The notes below the pieces were generated by a model. That model was not told the DNA's origin, did not search any database, and saw only the letters and a program-made list of their open reading frames with translations. From CAKVLG01 sp045637805 (GTDB lineage: Bacteria > Bacillota > Clostridia > Christensenellales > UBA1242), in NCBI GenBank assembly GCA_045637805.1, contig JAZUAE010000018.1, positions 62,001 to 126,000 of the forward strand: a stretch of 64,000 nucleotides of DNA, given 5' to 3'. Shown here piece after piece: positions 49,455 through 59,147 of this stretch. Both the position numbers and the translations under genes were made by a program. Every line of letters starts with the position of its first letter. Position 1 is the first letter of the stretch.

Positions 49455-50462
49455 CTACACAAGTTCAATCATGACAACAACTGCCGCAGCCACGAAGGAA
49501 AGCGCACCATACCAAGCAACTATTTTGACTTCGTGATAACCTTTTCTTTCAAAGTGATGATGCAGCGGCGCCATTAAAAAGACTCGTTTTTTTGTTAATT
49601 TATAATATGCAACTTGAATAATAACAGACAATGCCGTTATAACAAACACTATGCCTAGTAGCGGAATAAAAAGTGTGGACTTTGTAAAAATTGCAATGCT
49701 CGCAACAAAAGAGCCAAGAGCAAGCGAACCCGTATCCCCCATAAACACTTTTGCAGGAAAACCGTTAAAAAGTAAAAACGCCATAAGTGCGCCAACCACT
49801 ATACAGCACACCACAAGCAAGCTTTTATATTCCGTTAACACAATCTGACTTGCTCCAGCAATACGATCAGTTATAAATATGAAAATTATAAATATAAACC
49901 CAAGCGTATACATAATTACAGTAGACGCAGAGAGCCCGTCTAAGCCATCTATCAAATTGACGCTATTGCTCGATGCCAGGAAAACTATTGTTGTAATCGG
50001 TATAATCCACACACCCACATCTATAGTTCTATTTATGAATGGCACAAACAAACTCGTTCCAAGTAGTGGGCTTTTGTAAACAAATATTGAAACAATTATA
50101 GCTATTGATACCTGAAACAATATTTTTTGATAAGCTCTAAGCCCCAAATTTCGTTTTAATTTAATTTTTATAAAGTCGTCTAAGAATCCAACAAGACCGT
50201 ACCCAAAAAACACAATTATTAGTACATTTGTAAGTGTTTTATCACCGCCTGTAAACAATATAGATAAAAGCGATATTGTTATTATAAAAACAACCCCTCC
50301 CATAGTTGGAGTACCCTGTTTGCTGTTGTGATTATCCACATAAGACAAAATTGTTTGCTTTATCTTTTCTTTTTTGAGTAAATTTATAACAAAAGGAGAA
50401 ATTGTTGCAGTTAAAGCAAATGTAACAATAAACGCTAATAGATAATTAAAGTTTGAATTCAT
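49455..50462 (-). CDS. mraY: Phospho-N-acetylmuramoyl-pentapeptide transferase MraY
   Basis: 335 residues, about ten membrane helices. Catalytic motifs GFLDDFIKIK (~96-105), SVNLIDGLDGLSAS (~167-180), FMGDTGSLALG and the HHHFE cluster near the C-terminus. It makes lipid I. It overlaps murE by 17 bp. Confidence 0.97.
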   Translation of the reverse strand: MNSNFNYLLAFIVTFALTATISPFVINLLKKEKIKQTILSYVDNHNSKQGTPTMGGVVFIITISLLSILFTGGDKTLTNVLIIVFFGYGLVGFLDDFIKIKLKRNLGLRAYQKILFQVSIAIIVSIFVYKSPLLGTSLFVPFINRTIDVGVWIIPITTIVFLASSNSVNLIDGLDGLSASTVIMYTLGFIFIIFIFITDRIAGASQIVLTEYKSLLVVCCIVVGALMAFLLFNGFPAKVFMGDTGSLALGSFVASIAIFTKSTLFIPLLGIVFVITALSVIIQVAYYKLTKKRVFLMAPLHHHFERKGYHEVKIVAWYGALSFVAAAVVVMIELV

Positions 50463-51894
50463 CTAAACACTCAATCTCCTTCAAAACATCATAATCACTG
50501 TAATATTTTTTCTTGCCATTTTGATCGATATATTCTTCTGCACCTTTACCAGATATTACTACAACATCACCGGGTTTTGCCATACGTGATGCTTTTATTA
50601 TTGCCTTTCTCCTATCTGTTTCAGTTATAAAATTGTCATTTTCTAAGCCCGACACGATGTCTGCAATTATACTGCTAGGCTCCTCAAATCTTGGATTGTC
50701 TGAAGTTATTACACTATAATCTGCAAGATTAGATGAAATATTGCCCATAATACTACGTTTTGTTTTATCTCTATTTCCTCCGCAACCAAACACTGAAATC
50801 AGATTATTTTCACAAATCGATCGTGCAACATAAAGTATATTTTCCAAGCCATCAGGGGTATGCGCGTAATCTATTACATACTTAACACCATCTATCTCTT
50901 TTACATTAAACCTGCCTGGAACATGATTCACCCTTTCTATTCCTCTTTTTACCGTTTCTAAATCAAAACCCAGCAAAAGCCCTGCACCAACCACACCTAA
51001 AACATTGCTTATATTAAAATTTCCATACAATTTTTGATCAATCTCAATTTTTTTACTTTGGAAGTTTAAAACATATTTAGATCCACTTTTAGTTTGTTCT
51101 ATATTGCTTGCTTTTATGTCACAGCTTAAATTTTTAAGCGAATAACTAAGATATGGCAAATTAGTTCTATCTGCTATCTTTTTTCCAAACGCATCATCAT
51201 AATTTATTACTGCATAATCAGCAAATGATTTATTAAAAAGACTAAGTTTTGCCTCGCCATAGTTTTTCATGTTTTCAAAGTAGTCTAAATGATCTTGTGT
51301 AAGGTTTGTAAAGAGTATTATGTCAGTCATAACTCCCCGTAATTTCTGCAAATGCGCCGCATGAGCAGACATTTCTATGCAAACATATTCAACTCCTTCA
51401 CTTTTTAGTTTCGACAATATTTCTTGCAGCAAAATCGGGTCTGGAGTAGTCATATTTGTCTCTATTTTTTTACCATTATATATTACCCCATTTGTACCTA
51501 TTATTGCGACACTTTTTCCTGCAACCTCTATCACACTTTTTAATAAATATGTTGAAGTTGTTTTACCATTAGTTCCCGTCACTCCTACAATAATTAAATC
51601 CTTTGATGGATTTCCAAAATAGTTAGCCGCACACAAACTCATTGCCTCCCTTGTAGATTTTACAACTACCTGACAGCAATTAATGTCTGATAATTTTTCC
51701 TCTGTCACTATGACACTTGCCCCCATTTTTTCTGCAACTTTTGCAAAATCGTGACCATCTAAACACCCTTTTAAGCAAAAGAACACATCGCCTTTGGTTA
51801 CTTCCTCTGAGTTATGTGTAAGTTTTTTTATAACAACATCTTCCTTTCCAAATACCTTACAATCTACATTTTTTAAAATATCACAAAGCAACAT
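50446..51894 (-). CDS. murE: UDP-MurNAc-tripeptide ligase MurE (probably diaminopimelate-adding)
   Basis: 482 residues. TGTNGKTTSTYLL (~107-119) is the ATP loop. SDNPRFEEP (~400-408) contains the DNPR motif that in characterised MurE enzymes selects meso-diaminopimelate rather than lysine. So the peptidoglycan is probably DAP type. Upstream neighbour spoVD, downstream mraY, all co-transcribed. Confidence 0.95.
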   Translation of the reverse strand: MLLCDILKNVDCKVFGKEDVVIKKLTHNSEEVTKGDVFFCLKGCLDGHDFAKVAEKMGASVIVTEEKLSDINCCQVVVKSTREAMSLCAANYFGNPSKDLIIVGVTGTNGKTTSTYLLKSVIEVAGKSVAIIGTNGVIYNGKKIETNMTTPDPILLQEILSKLKSEGVEYVCIEMSAHAAHLQKLRGVMTDIILFTNLTQDHLDYFENMKNYGEAKLSLFNKSFADYAVINYDDAFGKKIADRTNLPYLSYSLKNLSCDIKASNIEQTKSGSKYVLNFQSKKIEIDQKLYGNFNISNVLGVVGAGLLLGFDLETVKRGIERVNHVPGRFNVKEIDGVKYVIDYAHTPDGLENILYVARSICENNLISVFGCGGNRDKTKRSIMGNISSNLADYSVITSDNPRFEEPSSIIADIVSGLENDNFITETDRRKAIIKASRMAKPGDVVVISGKGAEEYIDQNGKKKYYSDYDVLKEIECLDEFKL

Positions 51895-51904
51895 ACAACA
51901 CTCC

Positions 51905-53806
51905 TTAAAAAATAAGTAATACTATATCTCCTAAAGCACACTTGCTACCCGGACTTTTATATTGACTTGTTACTGTTGCACTGCCTCTATCGTCAACTAA
52001 GTAATCTAGTCCTAAAAGCGACAATTCATAAACAGCTTCTGCCAACGTTTTTCCATACAAGTCAGGTACTTCAATGTTTGCCACATTTTCATTTGTAATA
52101 TCTTCTACTTCAGTTAAATCTCTGACCTCTATTATTGCCTCGAATATGTTTTTTGCAACAGGTGCCGCCACAACGCCACCGTAGTAAGCTCCTTTTGGCT
52201 CATCTATTACGACTAACACTAAATATTCCGGATCTTCTGCTGGCATATAGCCTATAAATGATCCTATATATTTGCCTTGAGCTATCGCGTTGTTTTCATA
52301 TTTTTGTGCCGTACCTGTTTTACCGGCAATGCTAAACCCATCAATTCCAGCATTTTTGCCACCACCTGTAGATACCACCTGCTCTAACATTTTATTAATC
52401 GTTTTGCTTGTTGTTTGTGATACAACCCGCCTTATATCTGTTCTACCTCTGCTATACACAATCTCATTTTTGTTGTAAATGTTTGAAACCAAATATGGCT
52501 CAAGGAGCATTCCGCCATTTATGATTGCACAAACTGAATTCGCAAGCTGCATTGCTGTCAGTGCCACGGATTGCCCGAACCCCATACGATAAAGGTCCGC
52601 ATCAATCACCAAATTTTTCGGCATAGTTACGGCTTTACCTTCACCCGGAAATTCCATATTGTAACCATCTAATATACCAAACTTTTCAAGATAGTCATAA
52701 AACTTTTCTAAACCTATGCGTGAGATTAGTTCCATAAACACACAGTTACAGCTGTTTGATAACCCCTTTGCCAAACTTTGAGAGCCATGTCCTGTTCTTC
52801 TATGACAATTTATTTTTACACCATTAATAACTCTAAACCCACTGCAATAAAAATAATCGTGCTCTGCTGTTAACCCTTCTTCTAATGCTATAGCTGTTGT
52901 TATAATTTTAAATGTTGATCCAGGCTCATACGCATCCATTATAATTGATGCCTTACTCATAGCCATCAAACTTGAAACATCATCACGAGGAATGTTGTTT
53001 AGATTGTAAGAAGGGAGTGTTGTCATGGCAAGCACTTCTCCTGTTTTTGGGTTCATAACTACAGCAGATGCTTTAGTTGCAGCAGTATTTAGCATTGCTT
53101 GTTGCATTATAGCATCAACTTTTTGCTGGATTAATACATCTATCGTCAACTGTAAGTTTAGTCCGTCAATAGGTTCAAGGTAATATTGTAAAGAATCTGA
53201 AAGTTTGCGTCCTGAATTATCACTTTCAACTAGACTCATACCATCAACACCTTTTAAATACTTATTATAAAATAGCTCTAAACCGCTTTGACCATCTCCA
53301 TCACTATTTGTAAAACCAAGCACTTGACAAAGCATATTGTCATAGTTGTAATTTCTTATGCTGTTTTCAACTATATATATTCCAGAAAACTTATTATTTA
53401 ATAATGTCTGAATATTGCTAGAAGATATGTTTGAAGCAAGTAGCACCTCACTCATGTTTTTCTTATTAATTTTTTCTATGATCTTGTCATACTGCTCATC
53501 TGAAATTTGCACAAGGCAGTTTGCTATTGCACTATCCGCATCTACTTCTCGTGGACGCGCATAAACATCGTAAACCGAAACACTGGTTGCTATTTCAACT
53601 CCATTTCTATCCACTATGCTACCTCGCATACTACTAACTGCAATATCCCTAAGCCATTGAGTAAGAGCTCTTGAACTGAGTCCCGCACCTTCTATGACTT
53701 GTATATAAAAAAGCTTGCAAAAAATTAAAAAAACAAAAAAGGTTATTGCTAAACTAAAAGCAAATAACCTTTTTTTAAGATTTAATTCTGTATATTTTGT
53801 TTCCAA
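51905..53806 (-). CDS. spoVD: SpoVD/FtsI-type class B penicillin-binding protein with PASTA domain
   Basis: 633 residues. N-terminal membrane helix (~13-33), PBP dimerisation domain, then a transpeptidase domain with EPGSTFKI (SxxK, ~293-300), SNSCN (SxN) and GKTGTAQK (KTG, ~493-500). A single C-terminal PASTA domain (~575-633) follows. It crosslinks septal or spore-cortex peptidoglycan. Whether it is the vegetative FtsI or a spore-specific SpoVD cannot be decided since only one copy is seen. Confidence 0.88.
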   Translation of the reverse strand: METKYTELNLKKRLFAFSLAITFFVFLIFCKLFYIQVIEGAGLSSRALTQWLRDIAVSSMRGSIVDRNGVEIATSVSVYDVYARPREVDADSAIANCLVQISDEQYDKIIEKINKKNMSEVLLASNISSSNIQTLLNNKFSGIYIVENSIRNYNYDNMLCQVLGFTNSDGDGQSGLELFYNKYLKGVDGMSLVESDNSGRKLSDSLQYYLEPIDGLNLQLTIDVLIQQKVDAIMQQAMLNTAATKASAVVMNPKTGEVLAMTTLPSYNLNNIPRDDVSSLMAMSKASIIMDAYEPGSTFKIITTAIALEEGLTAEHDYFYCSGFRVINGVKINCHRRTGHGSQSLAKGLSNSCNCVFMELISRIGLEKFYDYLEKFGILDGYNMEFPGEGKAVTMPKNLVIDADLYRMGFGQSVALTAMQLANSVCAIINGGMLLEPYLVSNIYNKNEIVYSRGRTDIRRVVSQTTSKTINKMLEQVVSTGGGKNAGIDGFSIAGKTGTAQKYENNAIAQGKYIGSFIGYMPAEDPEYLVLVVIDEPKGAYYGGVVAAPVAKNIFEAIIEVRDLTEVEDITNENVANIEVPDLYGKTLAEAVYELSLLGLDYLVDDRGSATVTSQYKSPGSKCALGDIVLLIF

Positions 53807-53854
53807 AAGCTATTCCGCCTAAAAACTCCTACGCGTCAAACTTTGTCACTTGTA

Positions 53855-54463
53855 CTAGCCGAATAACTTTGAGAAAAACTCACATAATTTGTCAAACCAG
53901 TTACTTTCAACCTCGGTTGTGGTTTTTGTAGCCTTTGGCGTAGAAACAACTTCCACAATGTCAGCATCAGTTGCTTCTCTATACCCCATGCTTATTCCCT
54001 CGTCAACATCGACTGATAATTCATTATACTCAGCTTGAAGATTGTTTATGACTGCTGTTTGATTTGCAACTGCTTGATTTTTTAAAGCAACAGATGTATT
54101 AAGTTCGCCTATTAAAACTGCATTGTATATTGAGAAAGCCAAAAGTGCTGCAAATATGATAGAAAATACGCAAATAGCAATCTTTCCACGAGCGTTAAGT
54201 CTAAATGTTTTTTTCTTTTGAGACTTTTCTTGTTGAAGAGTTTGAATATACATATGTCTTTCTTCATCTTGATTAATATCCGTGAAGCTTGAAACTCTAT
54301 TATATTCTTGAGCCTCATTTGTCGATGTTGTATCTTCTTCACCAAAAGGCAAAAATGATTGTTGCTCTTCTTCATCAACATAACCAGGAGTAAATCTAGA
54401 AGTAGAGCGGTTTGCCGTTCTTGTTCTTGTAATTTTCTCTTGTTCTTGATCAAATGTATACAT
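53855..54463 (-). CDS. ftsL: FtsL-like bitopic division protein
   Basis: About 202 residues from the ATG at 54463 (GGAGGG upstream; an adjacent TTG is less well spaced). A long acidic and Thr/Ser-rich cytoplasmic part (~1-95), one membrane helix (~98-121), a short coiled coil (VALKNQAVANQTAVINNLQA) and a periplasm-side tail that ends WFDKLCEFFSKLFG. Position between rsmH and the PBP is that of ftsL, but the cytoplasmic part is unusually long and the identity rests mostly on topology and position. Confidence 0.7.
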   Translation of the reverse strand: MYTFDQEQEKITRTRTANRSTSRFTPGYVDEEEQQSFLPFGEEDTTSTNEAQEYNRVSSFTDINQDEERHMYIQTLQQEKSQKKKTFRLNARGKIAICVFSIIFAALLAFSIYNAVLIGELNTSVALKNQAVANQTAVINNLQAEYNELSVDVDEGISMGYREATDADIVEVVSTPKATKTTTEVESNWFDKLCEFFSKLFG

Positions 54464-54475
54464 ATTCAATCCCTC

Positions 54476-55411
54476 CTATATTTTTTCTAATATTCTGAGT
54501 TTTGCACTAGAAGAACGTCTATTATTTTTAAGTTCTTCTTCTGTCGCAGTTATCGGGTGATTTGTTATTATCTTACCTTTTGCTCTATGATTACATACAC
54601 ATATAGGTAAATCTGGTGGACAAACACAATCACAGGCTAAATCCTTAAAAACATTCTTTACAATTCTATCCTCCAAACTGTGGAAAGAAATAACTGCAAT
54701 TATTCCACCCTTATTTAATCTATCCGCTATATTGTGCAAGAATTCATCAAGTTTATCTAGTTCTCCGTTTACTTCAATTCTTATTGCTTGAAATGTTCTT
54801 TGAACTGAAGATAAGCCATCTTGACCTTTGTATTTAGGCACACTTTTTTCTATTATTTCTTTCAGCTCAAATGTTGTTTTAATGTTACCATTTTTTCTAG
54901 CATCAACAATATTTTTTGCAATTCTTCTTGAATACTTTTCCTCTCCGTACTTGAAGATTATGTTTGCAAGTTCTTGTTCGCTGTAGTTATTTACAACATC
55001 ATAAGCTGTAAGAGCGTTTTCTTGGTTCATACGCATATCTAAATCGCCATCAAACCTATAAGAGAATCCTCTTTCAGGCGTGTCTATCTGATATGAACTT
55101 ACACCAAGGTCAAGCAATATTCCATCTATTTTTTCAATGTTCAATTCGTCTAATATAGAAACTGTGTTTTTGAAGTTGTCATGTACAAGTGTAACCTTGC
55201 TCTTGTATTTTTCTAAGACTTTAGACGAAGCCTTAAGTGCATCAGCGTCTTGGTCGATGCCTATAAGCGAAATATCTTCTGTTTCAAGCATCTTTAATGA
55301 GTGCCCTGCACCACCAATAGTTCCGTCAACGTATATGCCACCATTTTTTAAGTTTAAACCTTCAATACATTCATGAAGTAAAACTGAAGTGTGTTTAAAA
55401 TTAGATGCCAT
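54476..55411 (-). CDS. rsmH: 16S rRNA m4C1402 methyltransferase RsmH
   Basis: 311 residues. SAM-binding IYVDGTIGGAGHS (~27-39), LLDLGVSSYQID and the final SSSAKLRILEKI. A Cys-rich segment CDCVCPPDLPICVC near ~260 is typical of the family. It overlaps mraZ by 11 bp. Confidence 0.96.
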   Translation of the reverse strand: MASNFKHTSVLLHECIEGLNLKNGGIYVDGTIGGAGHSLKMLETEDISLIGIDQDADALKASSKVLEKYKSKVTLVHDNFKNTVSILDELNIEKIDGILLDLGVSSYQIDTPERGFSYRFDGDLDMRMNQENALTAYDVVNNYSEQELANIIFKYGEEKYSRRIAKNIVDARKNGNIKTTFELKEIIEKSVPKYKGQDGLSSVQRTFQAIRIEVNGELDKLDEFLHNIADRLNKGGIIAVISFHSLEDRIVKNVFKDLACDCVCPPDLPICVCNHRAKGKIITNHPITATEEELKNNRRSSSAKLRILEKI

Positions 55412-55838
55412 ACTTTGTTAATGCCTCTTTTTCTTCTTCACTAGCTGCTTCACTATTAACTCTCTCCCAGTCCTCAAGTGACCAAATTTCAAGTCTTGAT
55501 CCAACACCTATTGTTACAATATCTTTTTGAAAGTTTGCATACTTTCTAAGATCAGGTGTAATCATAACTCGTCCCTGTTTATCTTCTTCAACAAATAAAC
55601 ATGAAGCTAAGAATTTACGAAGCGCATTTTGAGCCTTAGAGTCAAACAATGGAAGTTCATCTATTTTTTCTTGCATAGATTCAAACTTTTCATTTGAGAA
55701 AACATATAGACATGGACTATCAACACTTTTAGTCACAACAAAATTTTCACCTAGACCATCTCTAAGTTTTGCTGGAATACGAAATCTATTCTTTGTATCT
55801 AATTGATGATAATATGTTCCAACAAAAAGTTTTGCCAT
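55401..55838 (-). CDS. mraZ: Transcriptional regulator MraZ
   Basis: 145 residues from the ATG at 55838 (GGAGG upstream; the frame is open 4 codons further). Two AbrB-like SpoVT domains: YYHQLDTKNRFRIPAKLRD (~7-25) and a second with EEDKQGRVMITPDLRKYA (~84-101). MraZ binds boxes upstream of its own operon; two such boxes are at 55893-55909. It is first in the dcw operon. Confidence 0.96.
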   Translation of the reverse strand: MAKLFVGTYYHQLDTKNRFRIPAKLRDGLGENFVVTKSVDSPCLYVFSNEKFESMQEKIDELPLFDSKAQNALRKFLASCLFVEEDKQGRVMITPDLRKYANFQKDIVTIGVGSRLEIWSLEDWERVNSEAASEEEKEALTKYGI

Positions 55839-55863
55839 ATCTTCCTCCATTGCTTATAAACTT

Positions 55864-55909
55864 ATTATAAATAATAAAAAAATAAAAAGCAACCACTTTT
55901 GACCACTTT
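55864..55909 (-). promoter_or_regulatory. dcw operon promoter with two MraZ boxes
   Basis: Minus strand: AAAGTGG at 55903-55909 and at 55893-55899, ten bp apart, then -35 TTGCTT (55887-55892), 17 bp and -10 TATAAT (55864-55869). The boxes abut the -35, a position fit for auto-repression. Confidence 0.8.
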
Positions 55910-55970
55910 TTAACAATTTTATTAACATTTGTTAAAAACTTTTTCCACCCCGTTCTATTTTAGTACATAA

Positions 55971-56000
55971 AAAAGATGTGATATTAAATTTTATCACATC
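55971..56000 (-). terminator. Terminator upstream of the dcw operon
   Basis: GATGTGATA / TATCACATC followed by T6 on the minus strand. A second palindrome without a T-run, GTGTTATG / CATAACAC, lies at 56033-56053. Confidence 0.75.
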
Positions 56001-56072
56001 TAACAAATTTACTTTTATTAAATTTTTAATAGGTGTTATGTCAGTCATAACACTCTGAAACGTCGATATTTT

Positions 56073-56777
56073 CTAACATTCAGCAATTAATAGTGGTTTA
56101 TGACCAAGAGCATCAGTTGAAGTGTAATAATAGTGCAAGCCACCTTTTTCAATGTGTATAGGACACTTCCCTTTTGTGTTATGTAAATGGCCATATACAC
56201 AACAATCTACATCATATTCCTCTAAAACTTTTGTAAACTCGCTATCATTATGTTCAAAATCAAATGGTGGATAATGCATCATGCAATATACCTTATCTTG
56301 TGGCTCTCTAATCTTTTGCGCCGATACAAGTGTTAGCTTTAATCTTTCAATTTCACGTTTATATATCTTAACATCACTTTCAGTTGCGGTTTTTAAAGTT
56401 TCAGGTATCACCCAACCTCTTGTACCACAGATAATATGGCCTCCAACTTTCACACAATCGTTTTGAAGAGCTATGATCCCTTTTGGTAAAATGTTTCTGA
56501 CAGCAGATATTGACTTCCACCAGTATTCATGATTTCCTTTAATTATAATTTTTGTGCCATTCAGTTTTGACAAAAACTCCAAATCTTCTTTTGCTTCATC
56601 AATTCTCATTGCCCAACTAATATCTCCGGAAACCAGAACGATATCATCTTTCCCGACATTTGCTTGCCAGTTTTCTTTAATTTTGACCATATAATCTTCC
56701 CAACCATCGCCAAAAACGTCCATTGCTTTGTTTCCGTCGTAACTTAAATGTAAATCACTAAGAGCCCAAATCTTCAT
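56073..56777 (-). CDS. Calcineurin-like metallophosphoesterase
   Basis: 234 residues. Metal-binding motifs in family order: ALSDLHLS (~5-12), VSGDISWA (~49-56), KGNHEYWW (~79-86), MHYPPF and YGHLH (~195-199). Substrate (phosphodiester, cyclic nucleotide or phosphoprotein) unknown. The start overlaps the ysxC stop by 20 bp. Confidence 0.9.
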   Translation of the reverse strand: MKIWALSDLHLSYDGNKAMDVFGDGWEDYMVKIKENWQANVGKDDIVLVSGDISWAMRIDEAKEDLEFLSKLNGTKIIIKGNHEYWWKSISAVRNILPKGIIALQNDCVKVGGHIICGTRGWVIPETLKTATESDVKIYKREIERLKLTLVSAQKIREPQDKVYCMMHYPPFDFEHNDSEFTKVLEEYDVDCCVYGHLHNTKGKCPIHIEKGGLHYYYTSTDALGHKPLLIAEC

Positions 56778-57363
56778 TTTGACCTCCTATAAACTGATAC
56801 AACCTATCAATAATTTCTTGTTTGCCGTATCTTGTTTCATTGCTAATTACAAACACATTGCCTACACCTATTTTTAATTTAGCGGCTATTATATTTACAT
56901 TTTTTAATTTCGCTGAGCGACTAATTTTATCATATTTTGTTGCTACGACAGTTACTGGTATGCCAAAATGTGTAAGATAATCAAGCATCATACAATCAAG
57001 TTCAGTTGGTTCTATTCTAATGTCTACGAGAAGCACAACCATTTTTAATTGCTTCGTATTCTCAAAATAATAATCAATAATTTTATTCCATCTATCCTTG
57101 TTTTGTTTACTTGTTTTTGCATAACCATAGCCTGGAAGATCAACCAATATAAATTCGTTGTTAAATTTGAAATAATTTATAAGAGACGTTCTACCAGGAG
57201 TACTCGATGTTCTCGCTAATTTAAAATTATTTGCTAAACAATTAATAAAGCTGGACTTTCCTACATTACTGCGACCAACTACGGCAATTTCAGGCATGCC
57301 AAAATCTTCACACGAAGTGACAGATGATGCAGATTTTATAAATTCAGCCTTTTTTATTTCCAT
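56758..57363 (-). CDS. engB: Ribosome-biogenesis GTPase EngB/YsxC
   Basis: 201 residues. G1 GRSNVGKSSFIN (~30-41), G3 DLPGYGYAK (~75-83) and G4 TKYDKI (~141-146). EngB helps assemble the 50S subunit. It lies in a tight run tktN-tktC-engB-phosphoesterase with one-base overlaps. Confidence 0.95.
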   Translation of the reverse strand: MEIKKAEFIKSASSVTSCEDFGMPEIAVVGRSNVGKSSFINCLANNFKLARTSSTPGRTSLINYFKFNNEFILVDLPGYGYAKTSKQNKDRWNKIIDYYFENTKQLKMVVLLVDIRIEPTELDCMMLDYLTHFGIPVTVVATKYDKISRSAKLKNVNIIAAKLKIGVGNVFVISNETRYGKQEIIDRLYQFIGGQNEDLGS

Positions 57364-58262
57364 TATTTCTCCAAAATCTTTTTGATTACAGCGGTAGAAT
57401 CAATCTCATATTGTTTAAGCAATTCTTTTCTATCGCCTACAGTTTTAATAAACTTATCTTTAATACCCATTATTTTTAGTTTTGGTGAGTTGTCTTCTCC
57501 AGCGAGAACTTCAGCCATCATTGAGCCGAATCCCCCTACAACAGTGTGTTCTTCGAGAGTTATCAACTTTTTGTATTTTTTCGCCTCATTTGCAAGGATT
57601 TTGGCGTCAAAATTCTTTATCTTAGGAAAAGAATAAACGGCAATATCTAAACCTTTACTCTTCATATCCTCAGCAGCTATTAACGCTTGCTCTATTATAA
57701 CCCCTGTTGCAAAAATTGCAATATCTTTTCCTGATTTTACAAGTGTTGGAACTGCTTTATTTTTATTTCCAAAAACACCTATACCTTTTTTATTTAAACG
57801 TATATATGCTGGAGTTTTTGAATTTATCATTTCCTTCACACAAGCCTCACATTCTACAACTGTTGCAGGAGAATATACACTCATATTAGGCATTGCACGA
57901 AGACAAGCAATATCTTCCGTTGTGTGATGGCTAAATCCAAGTTGACCATATTCAAGTCCCGCACCAACCGCCAAAATATTAACATCTAAATTCATATAGC
58001 AAACGCTATTTCTTATTTGTTCTAAAACTCTTTCTGTTACAAAATTCCCGATCGAGTAAATAAAAACCTTCTTTCCCTCACTCGCAAGGCCAGCAGCAAC
58101 ACCAACCATATTCATTTCCGCAATTCCACAATTTATGTATTGACTTGGACAAATCTTTGCAAAAACCTCAACTGCCCCAAAACCCAAATCTCCAGTAAGC
58201 AAAACTATATTTTTGTCTTTTTTTGCAGCATTAGTTAAAACTTCAATAAAAGTTGTACGCAT
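57363..58262 (-). CDS. Transketolase, C-terminal subunit
   Basis: 299 residues carrying the pyrimidine-binding and C-terminal domains: GDLGFG, YINCGIAEMNMVGVAAGLA (~38-56) with the Glu that activates thiamine diphosphate, FSHHTTEDIACLRAMPNM, and a C-terminal EEHTVVGGFGSM. It pairs with the next gene to make one active enzyme that moves two-carbon units in the pentose phosphate pathway. The stop/start overlap indicates coupled synthesis. Confidence 0.92.
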   Translation of the reverse strand: MRTTFIEVLTNAAKKDKNIVLLTGDLGFGAVEVFAKICPSQYINCGIAEMNMVGVAAGLASEGKKVFIYSIGNFVTERVLEQIRNSVCYMNLDVNILAVGAGLEYGQLGFSHHTTEDIACLRAMPNMSVYSPATVVECEACVKEMINSKTPAYIRLNKKGIGVFGNKNKAVPTLVKSGKDIAIFATGVIIEQALIAAEDMKSKGLDIAVYSFPKIKNFDAKILANEAKKYKKLITLEEHTVVGGFGSMMAEVLAGEDNSPKLKIMGIKDKFIKTVGDRKELLKQYEIDSTAVIKKILEK

Positions 58263-59065
58263 TATTTTATACCTCCAAGTTCCCTAAGAGCTCTATCTCT
58301 GTCTTCAGCAGAAAGTTTATTGTTGTGCCAAGCTATATTGTTTTCAATAAAACTAACGCCTTTACCTTTTACAGTATTGCAAATAATAGCTATTGGCTTA
58401 CCTTTTACAACAGTGTTTAAAGCTTGCTCTAACTGTTCGTGGTTATGTCCATCAATTTCTATTGTATGGAATCCAAAAGCCTGCCACTTTGCAAACATAC
58501 TGTCCATATTTATAATCTCATTAGAAAATCCCATAGATTGCATTTTATTATCGTCAATAATTACGGTAAAATTATCAAGTTTATGGTGCGCAGCAAACAA
58601 AGCAGCCTCCCAAACGGACCCCTCGTTGCATTCACCATTGCCGACAATAGTAAACACCCTACCTTTTCTATTATCCATTTTTTTAGCTAGAGCTTTACCC
58701 ACAGCCACTGTTATTCCAAGCCCAAGTGATCCAGTTGAAAATTCAATGCCTGGATTACCTGTGTGAGAAACGTGACCAGAAAAAGTGCTACCATTTTTAT
58801 AATAATCTTTTAGTTTTTCTTTAGGAAAAAAACCAACCTCTGCAAGCACAGCATATACACTTGCCCCTGCGTGACCTTTAGAAAGTAAAAACTGATCACG
58901 GTTTGGATCATCAGGTTTTTTTACATTAATATTCAACACTTTTGAATATAATACCGCTAAAATATCTGAAATGGATAAATTAGGCCCAACATGGGAAGCA
59001 CCAGTTTCAGATATCATATTCAAAACATCTATTCTTAAGTTACGCGCTAATTCTTTGCTATCCAT
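58262..59065 (-). CDS. Transketolase, N-terminal subunit
   Basis: 267 residues from the ATG at 59065 with GGGGGA upstream; the frame opens 21 codons earlier. TPP-binding: GASHVGPNLSISDILAVLY, SKGHAGASVYAVLAE, GSLGLGITVAVG and the metal site GNGECNEGSVWEA. It forms the two-part transketolase with the downstream gene; a split layout is common in anaerobes. Confidence 0.93.
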   Translation of the reverse strand: MDSKELARNLRIDVLNMISETGASHVGPNLSISDILAVLYSKVLNINVKKPDDPNRDQFLLSKGHAGASVYAVLAEVGFFPKEKLKDYYKNGSTFSGHVSHTGNPGIEFSTGSLGLGITVAVGKALAKKMDNRKGRVFTIVGNGECNEGSVWEAALFAAHHKLDNFTVIIDDNKMQSMGFSNEIINMDSMFAKWQAFGFHTIEIDGHNHEQLEQALNTVVKGKPIAIICNTVKGKGVSFIENNIAWHNNKLSAEDRDRALRELGGIK

Positions 59066-59110
59066 AATAATCCCCCAGTAACATATTATCATTTTTGCTT
59101 GAGTTAAGGC

Positions 59111-59147
59111 AAATAAAAAATCACACAAAGATGTGTGATTTTTTATT
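59111..59147 (-). terminator. Terminator after clpX
   Basis: AAAAATCACACA / TGTGTGATTTTTT stem with T-run; it overlaps the clpX stop codon. Confidence 0.85.

Noticed and set aside
54452..54460. TGTATACA at the start of the ftsL-like gene as another cassette promoter
   Set aside because: It is codons Met-Tyr-Thr of the gene; there is no second palindrome at 22 bp and no ftsW end nearby.
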